From: DASYPQ01 sp046155895 | GTDB lineage: Bacteria > Planctomycetota > UBA1135 > GCA-002686595 | Direction of reading: 5' to 3' | DNA length: 64,000 nt | NCBI GenBank assembly: GCA_046155895.1 | Contig: JBJXFB010000090.1 | Span: 1-64,000 of the forward strand | Part shown: piece after piece, positions 24,758 through 33,400 of the stretch | Layout: each line of letters opens with the position of its first letter | Position numbering within the stretch: the first letter of the stretch is position 1 | Program-made: the position numbers and the translations under genes | The notes under the pieces: model-generated | Told to the model about the DNA's origin: nothing | Seen by the model: the letters and a program-made list of their open reading frames with translations, nothing else | Database searches by the model: none

Positions 24758-25377
24758 CGTCCACCTGCCTGCGAGAGTCTCTCGCGCAGGAGCTTCATCC
24801 CCCGGTGCAGGTTCACCCGCACCGAGCCGTGCGTCATGCCCGTGCGCGCCGCGATCTCGGGTCCGGAGAGCCCTTCGACGAGGCGCAGGATCAAGGTCTC
24901 GCGGTAGGCCTGCGGGAGGCTGCGCACCGCTTCGAGCGCGCGCTCCGCTTCCTCGTCCTCCTCGATCGTCGCGCCCTGCGGGCCCGCGGCGTCGTCGGCC
25001 GGAGCTCGGTGATCCTCCGGCAGCTCGAGCACCGTGCGCTTCGATTTGTGCGCGTCGTGGGCCCGGTTGCGTGCGATCCGGATGAGCCAAGGCCCCACGC
25101 TGGCCGGATCGTCGAGCCTGGGGATCGCCCGAAGCGCGAGGAGGAAGACTTCCTGGACGAGGTCGCGGGCCTCCTGGCGCGGCGCGACGGCGAGCAGGAC
25201 GCCGTGGATCGTCGCGGCATAGCGCTCGTAGATCCGCGCGAAGGCCGGCCGGTCCCCCTCTCGCGCGCGGAGCGCGAGATCCGCGTCGGACTCGGGCGCC
25301 GGGGCCTCCTCCGCGCGGATCCGGACATCTGCTGTCGCCAAAGCCAGTCCTTGCACCGACCGAGCGACGACCGGCAC
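24754..25377 (-). CDS. ECF sigma factor (second module)
   Basis: About 207 residues. Region 2 is at about 40-105 (AFARIYERYAATIHGVLLAV, then DLVQEVFLLALRAIPRL) and region 4 at about 150-200 (LPQAYRETLILRLVEGLSGP, then IAARTGMTHGSVRVNLHRGM). The start is uncertain: GTG at 25377, 10 bp after the upstream FecR gene, or GTG at 25356. Neither has a clear ribosome-binding site, so translation may depend on coupling to the upstream gene. Its stop overlaps the following FecR gene. Four genes in a row therefore alternate sigma, FecR, sigma, FecR. Confidence 0.88.
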   Translation of the reverse strand: MPVVARSVQGLALATADVRIRAEEAPAPESDADLALRAREGDRPAFARIYERYAATIHGVLLAVAPRQEARDLVQEVFLLALRAIPRLDDPASVGPWLIRIARNRAHDAHKSKRTVLELPEDHRAPADDAAGPQGATIEEDEEAERALEAVRSLPQAYRETLILRLVEGLSGPEIAARTGMTHGSVRVNLHRGMKLLRERLSQAGGR

Positions 25378-25387
25378 CCCGGCGATG

Positions 25388-26170
25388 TTAGCGCCAGATC
25401 TCGAGGGCCAAGGCTTCCAGGCGCACCAGGGGCTCGGCGTGGGAGTCGGGAGACCCTCCCCAGAGCGGCTCGCGCTGGTCGCGGAAGACGAGGCACATCC
25501 GGTCCGGCTCGACCGCACGCGACCCGGGTCCCGTGGCCTCCGAGACCATCTCGACGGTCCCATGGAGGCAGCAGACGCAGGTTCCCTCCGTCTCGTAGTC
25601 GAGCGCGAAGGCCGTCCCGGTGACCAGGACCGCCATCACGTCCGCCTGGACGCGCATCCTGCGCCCGGCGAATCCGGGTCCGGTCCGCGCGCGCAGCCGA
25701 CCGGCGTTGGCGCGCACTTCGTAGCTCCTGGTCGAGTCCGGATCGTCGAAGCCGGCGAAGGCGACGCGCGTCCCTCCGCTCAGACCGAACAGCGACAGGT
25801 CCCCCACCTGGAGCACGAGCTCTCCCTTTTCGACGACGATCTCGCGCGCGTTCCGCAGGCCGCGCGCGAGCGCGTCGGGATCCTCCACGGGGAGGGGCGC
25901 GCCGTCGGCCTTCACGATGCTGCCCGGAGCGACCTCGAGGACGCGCCAGGCCGGCGCGCTCGGGCGCGTCAGGAAGTAGCCGGCGGCGAGGACCGCCGCG
26001 GCCGCCAGCAAGGCGATCATGGGGGCTGCGAAGCGGCGAGCCGGAGGCGAGGAGAGCTGGGAGCCCTCGCAGAACCGGCGACGAAGCTCCTCGCGGAACT
26101 CCGCGCGGCACGCGGGACTCCCGACCGCGCGTAGCGCGTCCTCGACTTCGGCGTCGTGTTCCGCGCTCAT
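25388..26170 (-). CDS. FecR-domain anti-sigma regulator (first module)
   Basis: 260 residues. An N-terminal about 45 residues (VEDALRAVGSPACRAEFREE) precedes a TM helix near 55-70 (IALLAAAAVLAAGYF). A FecR-like beta domain ends in VLVTGTAFALDYETEG and CVCCLHGTVEMV (near residue 198). A motif with three cysteines in four positions is a common feature of planctomycete FecR relatives and could bind a metal or form disulfides. The ATG overlaps the stop of the sigma gene at 26,167-26,820. It is expected to sequester that sigma factor at the membrane. Confidence 0.82.
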   Translation of the reverse strand: MSAEHDAEVEDALRAVGSPACRAEFREELRRRFCEGSQLSSPPARRFAAPMIALLAAAAVLAAGYFLTRPSAPAWRVLEVAPGSIVKADGAPLPVEDPDALARGLRNAREIVVEKGELVLQVGDLSLFGLSGGTRVAFAGFDDPDSTRSYEVRANAGRLRARTGPGFAGRRMRVQADVMAVLVTGTAFALDYETEGTCVCCLHGTVEMVSEATGPGSRAVEPDRMCLVFRDQREPLWGGSPDSHAEPLVRLEALALEIWR

Positions 26171-26820
26171 CGGCGCACCCCCTTGCCTTCCACGACGTAC
26201 CTCTCCAGCGCCTCGCGCAGGTCCGCCAGCGCGCGCGAGTAGCGCTTCCGGACCGCGGTTTCGTTGCGCCCGGTCCGCTCCGCGATCTCCTCGAAGGAGA
26301 GACCCTCGAAGTAGCGCAGGATCAGGGCTTCGCGCATCCCGGGCGAGAGCGTCTCGATCGCGCGGGAGAGCTCGCGGGCGAGCTCGGCGCTCTCGAGCTC
26401 CGGGAGCGGCCCCCGGTCGCGGGCGGGAGGCTCCAGGCGCCTTTCCTCGCCGTCGATTCCCGCATCGAGCTGCCCGTCCTTGTGCCGGCGCGAGCGCCAG
26501 TGGTCCCGCAGCTTGTTCGCGGCGATCGTGAACACCCACGGCCCCGGCGCCCGGTTCGGATCGTAGGTGTGGATCGCTCGCTGGATGTGCATGAAGACGT
26601 CCTGGGTCACGTCCTCCGCGAGATGGTCTTCGCCTAGCATGCGTCGCAGGTAGCCGTACACGCGGTCGAAGTAGATCTCGTAGAAGCGCGCCAGCGCCTC
26701 CGGATCTCGGCGCGGCAGCTTGGCCCGGAGCTCGGGCGGCAGCTCCACCCGGGATCGGTCTCCGAGGCCGTCTCGATCGGCCTTGGGAGCGGAACGCTGG
26801 TCGGGGGCGGGTTCGGGCAC
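26167..26820 (-). CDS. ECF sigma factor (first module)
   Basis: 217 residues from a GTG. Region 2 is at about 40-110 (ARFYEIYFDRVYGYLRRMLG, then AEDVTQDVFMHIQRAIHTYD) and includes the WVFTIAANKLRDHWRSRR segment. Region 4 is at about 155-210 (LSPGMREALILRYFEGLSFE, then IAERTGRNETAVRKRYSRAL). It heads the four-gene sigma/FecR chain. It is clearly a different sigma subtype from the second module's factor, since it has a YDPNRAPGPWVF-type region 2.4. The two modules are therefore not a recent duplication. Confidence 0.9.
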   Translation of the reverse strand: MPEPAPDQRSAPKADRDGLGDRSRVELPPELRAKLPRRDPEALARFYEIYFDRVYGYLRRMLGEDHLAEDVTQDVFMHIQRAIHTYDPNRAPGPWVFTIAANKLRDHWRSRRHKDGQLDAGIDGEERRLEPPARDRGPLPELESAELARELSRAIETLSPGMREALILRYFEGLSFEEIAERTGRNETAVRKRYSRALADLREALERYVVEGKGVRR

Positions 26821-26912
26821 AGCTCGGGGTTTGTGACCGGGAAACTTGCGAGAATCCGGCCGGAGCCGAGAACCCTAGCGGGCCTGGGGCGCGGTGTCGA
26901 ATCGCGGGAGCG

Positions 26913-28970
26913 TCAGAGGATGTCCAGCACGCCCGTGCCCGCGCCGGTCAGCGTCGACGTGGAGGCCGGGTAGTTGACGTCGACGGAGATCTTGGAGTTC
27001 CAGGGCAGGGGCTCCTTGTCCGCCACGAGGCCCAGCGCGACAGCCGCGAACCCGCGGGCGGACGGCGTGACGTCCTTCCGCTCGAGCAGCAGGACGAGCG
27101 GACTGACCGAGCGCTCGTCGCCGATGAAGCCGAGCGCCGTGGCGATCGAGGCCTGGACGGAGAGCGACTTCGCCTCCTGGAGCATCGTCACGAGCTCGGT
27201 GACGAGCTCCTTGTCGCCCAGCAGGCCGAGGCCGATCGCGGCCTCGCGCAGGAGCTCGGGCCGGAACTTCGACTCGCGGACCACCGTTCGGATCTCCTCG
27301 ATCGCGTCCCGATCGCCGAGGAGGCCGATGGCCACGGCGATGTAGCTCCGCGCGTTGTCCTCCTTCGTCGCCTCGAACTTCGTGCGGAGGATCTTCGCGG
27401 CGTCGCGATTCCCGGCGATGCCCGTCCCGATCGCGAAGGCGCCCACGTCTCTTGGGTTGCCGGCGCGGGACAGCGACTCCTGCAAGGCCTGGCGGACGGC
27501 CATCGAAGGCTCCTCTCCCGCCGCGGCGAGCGCGTGCTCCAGGACGCCGATCGCGAGCCCGGCCCAGGGCCGGTCCGCGCTGCGGCCGCGCGTCAGCGTG
27601 TCGAGCAGGTGCGCGGTGATCGCGGGCCGACCCACGGCCGGCTCCTCTCCCGCGCCGCGGCGGCCGGCGATCTGCCCCAGCGCGATCAAGGCGAAGTGTC
27701 CGGCCTCGTAGTCGCGGCCGCGGCTGATCCTGACGAGCGCCTCGCGGATCCGGACGTCGCCAGGATCGCCGTCGCAGGCGCCGATCATGCCGAGGGCGAT
27801 GACACAGCCGTGCTGGATCTGGTCCTCCGCCTTGGAGCGCTCGGCCGTGAGCTCGAGGAGGCGGCGGGCGATTTCGTCGCGCAGCGGCGTCGGGCAGCCG
27901 GCCAGGAGCTTGCCGAGCACTTGAGGAGCGTGCGCGCGCACCATCCACGCCTGGCGCTCGTCGGCGAGCACGCGCGCGATCCAGCGGACCTGGGTCTGCC
28001 GCGAAGCCGTCGGATCGACGCTCGACTCGCCGACCTCTTCGGGGAGGACCTCGATCGGGACGAGGCCGATCCCGAGGAGCGCGGCGACCTGGACGTCGCG
28101 CGTCGAGGACTTCGCTTCCTCCACGAAGCCCATCAAGGTCCGCACGATCTCGCGGCGCGTTTCCCGCGACGCCGCGGCGTTTCCGACGAGGCCGAGGCCG
28201 TAGGCGGCGAAGGCGCGCGTCCGGTACGGGACTTCGCCGCGCCCGACGAGCTTCCGGGCCTCCTTCGTGTCGCGCAGCAGGCTCTCGAGAACGGGGACCG
28301 AGCTCTCGTGCTCCAGGATCCCGAGCGCGAGCGCGGCGGTCTCCGCGATCTCCTGGTTCGAGTCGCCCAGGAATCCGGCGATCTTCGCTCCGAGCTCGCT
28401 CGTCCCGTCCTCGCGGCGCACGTCGCCGATCCTGGCCAGCGCGACGAGCGCTCCGGTCACGATGTCGTTCGCTTTCTCCGTCTCGAGGGCGCGCAGGAGC
28501 GCGGGAACGATCTCGACGCGCACGGTCTCGGCCGACGGCTTGTAGATGTCGCGCCCCTTCATCTCGCCAGGCGTCGTGTGGAAGATGTCTCCCGTCGCCG
28601 GTCCGCCGCCGTGGATCGCAGCACGCAAGTTGAGGTAGGGAGCCTTGTTGAAGCCCCACCACGACTCCCACGTCGTGCGGTCGGAGCCCCCCGCCGCACC
28701 GGTGAGCACCGGGCCGCGCGCTCCGCCGGGACCTCCCGTCGGGGAACCGCCCGCCGTCGGAGCTCCCGTCGCGCCTCCGCTCCCGCCGCCCCCCGGCGAG
28801 CCCGTGCCCCCCGGCCCCGTCGGCGTGCTGCCGCCTCCACCGCCACCGCCACCGCCTCCGGGAACCACGTCGCCGGGACCGCGGTAGGTGCCGCCGTGCG
28901 AGAAAGCGTTCGAGACGAGGAAGGAAACACCCGCGGCGAGCAGGACGGCGAAGATGGGTTGGCGCTTCAT
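26913..28970 (-). CDS. Secreted HEAT-repeat protein with Gly-rich linker
   Basis: 685 residues. An N-terminal signal or anchor (FAVLLAAGVSFLVSNAFS) is followed by a low-complexity Gly/Pro/Thr/Ser segment at about 37-95, including a run of ten glycines. From about 110 (WESWWGFNKAPYL) there is a chain of HEAT repeats, for example VTGALVALARIGDV, ETAALALGILEHES, AAIGLGLLGDKELV and ATALGFIGDERSV. HEAT arrays bind proteins; the target is unknown. The ATG at 28970 follows GAGGCGAG, a good ribosome-binding site. It is a separate unit from the sigma operon 92 bp downstream, although read-through into that operon is possible. Confidence 0.78.
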   Translation of the reverse strand: MKRQPIFAVLLAAGVSFLVSNAFSHGGTYRGPGDVVPGGGGGGGGGGSTPTGPGGTGSPGGGGSGGATGAPTAGGSPTGGPGGARGPVLTGAAGGSDRTTWESWWGFNKAPYLNLRAAIHGGGPATGDIFHTTPGEMKGRDIYKPSAETVRVEIVPALLRALETEKANDIVTGALVALARIGDVRREDGTSELGAKIAGFLGDSNQEIAETAALALGILEHESSVPVLESLLRDTKEARKLVGRGEVPYRTRAFAAYGLGLVGNAAASRETRREIVRTLMGFVEEAKSSTRDVQVAALLGIGLVPIEVLPEEVGESSVDPTASRQTQVRWIARVLADERQAWMVRAHAPQVLGKLLAGCPTPLRDEIARRLLELTAERSKAEDQIQHGCVIALGMIGACDGDPGDVRIREALVRISRGRDYEAGHFALIALGQIAGRRGAGEEPAVGRPAITAHLLDTLTRGRSADRPWAGLAIGVLEHALAAAGEEPSMAVRQALQESLSRAGNPRDVGAFAIGTGIAGNRDAAKILRTKFEATKEDNARSYIAVAIGLLGDRDAIEEIRTVVRESKFRPELLREAAIGLGLLGDKELVTELVTMLQEAKSLSVQASIATALGFIGDERSVSPLVLLLERKDVTPSARGFAAVALGLVADKEPLPWNSKISVDVNYPASTSTLTGAGTGVLDIL

Positions 28971-29091
28971 GGCTCGCCTCCAAGGCAACGCCCATGCCGC
29001 ATCGTTCGCTCGCGTCAGGACGGCAGGTCGTCGGCTCGAGGGCGCGCTTCGAGAGCGGCGCGCGTAACGAGTCCCCCGTCTTCGTGACGTT

Positions 29092-32000
29092 TCAGGCCCA
29101 GAGCACGAGGTCGGAGAGCGCCAGATCGTGCTCGGAGGAAGGCTTCGCCCGCACGCGGATGCCGTAGCCGAAGCCGCCGGAGCGCTCGATGCGGTAGGAG
29201 CCCTCGAAGGACCGCGCTCCGTCTCCCGCGGCGCCGGCGGACTCGAGCAGGACGACCGAGCGGTTGCGCAGGTCGCCTTCGCCGTTCTGATGGCCGATCA
29301 CGAGCTCGACGCGGATGTCGGCCGCCTCGAGGGCGCCCAGCTCGACGTCCACCTTCACGTCGACGACGTCGCCCACCTTGAGGCCGGCGAGCTCCGCCAT
29401 GTGCGCCCCGCGGATCCGGATGCCCGGAAAGCCGCGGCGGAGGCGCGCGTGCCTCGCGGCGATCTCGCGCGCTTCCGCGTGGTTGCGCTGGACCAGGGCC
29501 GACCAGCGCGTCGCGAGCGGAGCGTAGGCGCGATCGCGGTACTCGGAGACCATGCGCCGCGTGTTGAAGACCGGAGGGATGGTCCCGAGGACGTGCTGGA
29601 CGCGCTGCAGCCACTCCCGCGGCAGCCCGTCCGGGTCGCGGCGGAAGTGGAGCGGCACGACGTCCTCCTCGAGGAGACGGTAGAGATGGTCGCCGTCGAG
29701 CTCGTCCTGGAGCTCCTGCGTCGCGTGCGTGCGCCCGCCGCCGATCGCCCAGCCGTTCTTCCCGTCGCAGCCTTCGACCCACCACCCGTCGAGCACGGAC
29801 AGGTTGAGCGCCCCGTTCGCGGCGGCCTTCATGCCGGAAGTCCCGCTCGCCTCGAGCGGCCGGATCGGGCTGTTGAGCCACACGTCCGCTCCTTGCACGA
29901 GAGCGCGCGCGAGTTCGAGGTCGTAGTCCTCGACGAAGAAGACGCGGCCGAGGAAGGGCCCGGTGCGCGAGAGCAAGGCGACCTGCCGCAACAAGTCGAG
30001 GCCGAGGCGGTCGTGCGGGTGCGCCTTGCCTGCGAGGACGATCCGCAAGGGGCGCTCGTCGTCCGCGAGGAGGCGCGCGAGGCGCTTCTCGTCGCGGAAG
30101 AGGAGCATGGCGCGCTTGTACGGCGCGAATCGGCGGGCGAAACCGATCCACAGGGCATTGGCGTCGAGGCCCTCGAGCATCCGGCCGAGGAGCGAAGGGC
30201 TGTCGCCGCGCTCGACGAAGGTCTTCTCGAGCGAGCGTCGGATGCGCTCGACCATCCGGTGCTTCGTCGCCTGGCGAGCCTCCCAGAGCGCGCGCGGGTC
30301 GAGGCCGGCGGCGGCGCGCTCGAAGGAGCTCGCGTCGACGGTCCCGGTCCCGTCCGGGAGCTGGCGCGCGATCTCCGGGCTCGTCCAGGTCGCGAGGTGG
30401 ACGCCGTTCGTGACCGAGCGGACGGGCACCTCGCCCTCGAGGAGCTTCGGCCAGAAGGGGCGCAGGAGGCGGCGGCTGACCTGCCCGTGCAGCTTCGACA
30501 CGCCGTTCACGAACGACGAGAACGACAGCGCCAGGTAGGTCATGTTGAAGGACTCGCGGTCGCTCTCGGCGAGCCCCAGCTCGTAGAAGCGCTCCCACGG
30601 CACGCCGAACGCCGCGGGCGCGTCGGAGAAGTAGCGGCGCATCAGGTCCTCGCCGAAACGGTCGTGGCCGGCCGGCACGGGCGTGTGGGTCGTGAAGAGC
30701 GTGCTGGCGCGCACGATCTCGCGCGCCTCGTCGAAGGTGAGCCCCTGCTCGCGCACCATGCGCCCTACGCGCTCGAGTGCGACGAAGGCGGCGTGGCCCT
30801 CGTTCAGGTGCCAGACCGAGGGCTGGATCTTCAGGCGCGCGAGGAGGCGCGCGCCTCCGCGACCCAGGGCGATCTCCTGGCGCAGCCGGGTCTCGTGGTC
30901 GCCGCCGTAGAGCTGCCGCGTGATCTCGCGATCCTCGGCGCGGTTGCGCTCGACGTCGGAGTCGAGCAGGTACAGCGGCACGCGGCCGACCTGCACCTTC
31001 CACGCGCGCAAGTAGAGGGTCGAGCTCGGGAGCTCGATCTCGACCTCGACGGGTCTTCCCTGCTCGTCGACGACCGCCTCCAGCGGCAGATCGCGCGGGT
31101 CGTTGACGACGGGGGCGCTCAACTGCTCGCCCGACGTCGTCAGACGCTGTTCGACGTATCCGCTGCGGTAGAAGAGCCCGACCGCGACCAAAGGCAGGCC
31201 CAGGTCGCTCGCGGACTTCAGGTGGTCGCCCGCGAGCGCGCCCAGACCCCCGCTGTAGATCCGCAGCGACTCGTGAACGCCGAACTCGGCGCAGAAGTAG
31301 GCCGCTGGATTCGCGCTCGACAGGGCGGGGCAGCCGGAGGGCTCGGCTCCGGCCCCCGTCAGGTAGGCGTCGAACCGCTCGAGCGTCTGGCGAAGGCGCG
31401 CGAGGTAGGCGGCGTCATGGGCGCGCGCGGTGAGGTCCTCGGGATAGATGTCGTGCAGGAAGGAGACGGCGTTGTGCCGGCTGGACTCCCACTTGTCCGG
31501 ATAGAGCTCGCGGAAAAGGCTCGTCGCATCGGCATTCCACGACCACCACAGGTTCCGGGAGAGGCGTTCGAGCCCGCGCAGCGGCTCCGGCACCTTCGCG
31601 GCGACGCGGAATCCCATGAGGCGGGGGCTCTTGCCGTCGCGAGGAGGAACGACGGGCACGGGGACGCGCGGACGCGCCGGCGCGGCGGGACGGGTTCCGA
31701 CGCGCTTCGCCGCCAGCCCGAGCGCGCTGTCGAAGGCTTCGTAGTACCGGCCGACGAGCCCCGACCACGCGGTGCGCATGGCCGTGCTGCGGCAAGTGCG
31801 GACGACCTCGTCGCGAACGCGAGTCTGGGCCGCGAATCGTTCGAGGATGCCGGCGAGGAGCTCGGCAACGCGCGCGTCGGCCAGGCCCTCGCGCGGGAGC
31901 ACCGTGACTCCCTGCTCCGCGCCGAGGCGCTGCTCGAGCGCGAAGCGGCCGAAGCCGGCGCAGTCCGTGGTGATCGTCGGAACGCCGACGGCGAGGCTCT

Positions 32001-33324
32001 CCTCGGGCGTGTAGCCCCAGGGTTCGTAGAAGGAAGGGAAGGCGGTGAGGTCCATGCCGCGCAGCACGGCCTCGTAGGGCAGGCCGAGCAGCCCGTCGTC
32101 CGGCGCGCAGTAGAGCGGGATGTGGATCACCTTGACGCGCGAGCCCAGGGCGTTGCGCAGCGTGTGTTCCGCGCAGCGCCGGGCGATCGGATCGCGGTCG
32201 TCGTCGAAGAGGTTGTGCGTCGAGACGCCGGCGAGCGGCTCCCGGATCGTGTCGAGCGGCGCGCGCATGCGAGCGAGGACCTCCCCCCGGACGCCCGAAT
32301 GTCCGGCCGGGACGAGCGCGAAGAGGACGATCGGCTTCCCGGGCTTGCGGTCGACGGCCGCCAGGGCGTCGAGGAGGACGTCGAGGCCCTTGTTGTGGAA
32401 CTCGTAGCGGCCGGAAACGCACAGGAGGATGGCGTCGGAGAGATCCTCGCCGCAGAGGCGGCGGGCGAGGGCGCGGAGCTGCGATTCGGCGGCGGCGCGG
32501 TCGGTCGAACCCGCCAGTTCGTCGATGACGTCGAGGTCGATGCCGTTGGGGAGCAGCGGATCCGCGCGGCGGACGTGGAGGAGCTCGGCCTCGCGCGCGG
32601 TGATCTCGCTCACGGTGGTGAAGACGTCCGCTTCGCGCGCGCAGACCGACTCCATCGAGTGCTTGGCACGGACGCCGTGGGCTTCGGCGGCCTCGGCGGG
32701 CGTTCGGCCCTCGAGACCCGCTTCGGTAGAGACGCCGCCGGAAGCGATCGAGCGCCCGAGCATCGTCGCGTGGGTCGTGAACACGGTGCCGATCTCGGGC
32801 GCGTTGTCCTTGAGGTGCAGGATGCCCGAGCCGGTCATCCACTCATGGAATTGGGCGACGGCGCGCGCGCGGCGGGGATCGAGGCGCTCGCGGAACCACT
32901 TCTCGATGACCATGCCGGCGGCGTGGCCGAAGAGAGTCGGCTCGACGTAGTCCCACGCGCCAGCGATCGAGTCGACCTGGTGCCGCTCCCAGAGGCCGGA
33001 GAGGATGGCGTCCTTCTGCGCGAAGAGGGACGAGAACTCGACCAGGATCGTGCGCGGACGTCCGGGGATGCGCCAGCGGCCGATGCGGACGGGGATGCCG
33101 AGGGCTCGGCAGCCTTCAGAGAATTCCTCGAAGCCGGACTCCTCTTCGAACTGCTCGCGGACATGGGCCTGGCCGCTCGAGAGGAGCCAGGGTCCGATCG
33201 TGATGTACTGGTCGCCGAAGCGGGAGACGAGGGTCTTGGCCTTCGTCGAGACGACCGTGTGGATGCCGCCAACCTTGTTGCAGACTTCCCAGGAGACTTC
33301 GAAGAGGGCGTGCGGGGCGGACAT
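29092..33324 (-). CDS. Glycogen synthase-glycogen phosphorylase fusion enzyme
   Basis: 1,410 residues. Residues 1-545 form a GT3-like (eukaryotic-type) glycogen synthase: EVSWEVCNKVGGIHTVVSTK at the sugar-nucleotide site, a FTTHATMLGR segment, and PSFYEPWGYTPEE as the E-x7-E motif. Residues about 565-1300 form a GT35 alpha-glucan phosphorylase: LERLSRNLWWSWN, FGVHESLRIYSGGLG, VWHLNEGHAAF, and the PLP-Lys segment GTSGMKAAANG near 1160. A beta-rich tail of about 100 residues ends it. One chain can thus both build and phosphorolyse glycogen. Both active sites look intact. It is the last gene of the glycogen operon, 76 bp after the DUF4010 gene. Confidence 0.9.
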   Translation of the reverse strand: MSAPHALFEVSWEVCNKVGGIHTVVSTKAKTLVSRFGDQYITIGPWLLSSGQAHVREQFEEESGFEEFSEGCRALGIPVRIGRWRIPGRPRTILVEFSSLFAQKDAILSGLWERHQVDSIAGAWDYVEPTLFGHAAGMVIEKWFRERLDPRRARAVAQFHEWMTGSGILHLKDNAPEIGTVFTTHATMLGRSIASGGVSTEAGLEGRTPAEAAEAHGVRAKHSMESVCAREADVFTTVSEITAREAELLHVRRADPLLPNGIDLDVIDELAGSTDRAAAESQLRALARRLCGEDLSDAILLCVSGRYEFHNKGLDVLLDALAAVDRKPGKPIVLFALVPAGHSGVRGEVLARMRAPLDTIREPLAGVSTHNLFDDDRDPIARRCAEHTLRNALGSRVKVIHIPLYCAPDDGLLGLPYEAVLRGMDLTAFPSFYEPWGYTPEESLAVGVPTITTDCAGFGRFALEQRLGAEQGVTVLPREGLADARVAELLAGILERFAAQTRVRDEVVRTCRSTAMRTAWSGLVGRYYEAFDSALGLAAKRVGTRPAAPARPRVPVPVVPPRDGKSPRLMGFRVAAKVPEPLRGLERLSRNLWWSWNADATSLFRELYPDKWESSRHNAVSFLHDIYPEDLTARAHDAAYLARLRQTLERFDAYLTGAGAEPSGCPALSSANPAAYFCAEFGVHESLRIYSGGLGALAGDHLKSASDLGLPLVAVGLFYRSGYVEQRLTTSGEQLSAPVVNDPRDLPLEAVVDEQGRPVEVEIELPSSTLYLRAWKVQVGRVPLYLLDSDVERNRAEDREITRQLYGGDHETRLRQEIALGRGGARLLARLKIQPSVWHLNEGHAAFVALERVGRMVREQGLTFDEAREIVRASTLFTTHTPVPAGHDRFGEDLMRRYFSDAPAAFGVPWERFYELGLAESDRESFNMTYLALSFSSFVNGVSKLHGQVSRRLLRPFWPKLLEGEVPVRSVTNGVHLATWTSPEIARQLPDGTGTVDASSFERAAAGLDPRALWEARQATKHRMVERIRRSLEKTFVERGDSPSLLGRMLEGLDANALWIGFARRFAPYKRAMLLFRDEKRLARLLADDERPLRIVLAGKAHPHDRLGLDLLRQVALLSRTGPFLGRVFFVEDYDLELARALVQGADVWLNSPIRPLEASGTSGMKAAANGALNLSVLDGWWVEGCDGKNGWAIGGGRTHATQELQDELDGDHLYRLLEEDVVPLHFRRDPDGLPREWLQRVQHVLGTIPPVFNTRRMVSEYRDRAYAPLATRWSALVQRNHAEAREIAARHARLRRGFPGIRIRGAHMAELAGLKVGDVVDVKVDVELGALEAADIRVELVIGHQNGEGDLRNRSVVLLESAGAAGDGARSFEGSYRIERSGGFGYGIRVRAKPSSEHDLALSDLVLWA

Positions 33325-33400
33325 GGGGGGTGGGGCATTCTTCGGGGGCGCGCCGACGCAATCAATCGTCCAGTTCCGCCAAAGGCCTGAATCACGGGCG

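Noticed and set aside
29128..33390. A 1,420-codon plus-strand open frame opposite the glycogen fusion gene
   Set aside because: It mirrors the real minus-strand gene. The composition (Glu, Arg, Val-rich, no family motif) is that of an antisense frame in GC-rich DNA, while the minus frame has two complete enzyme domains.
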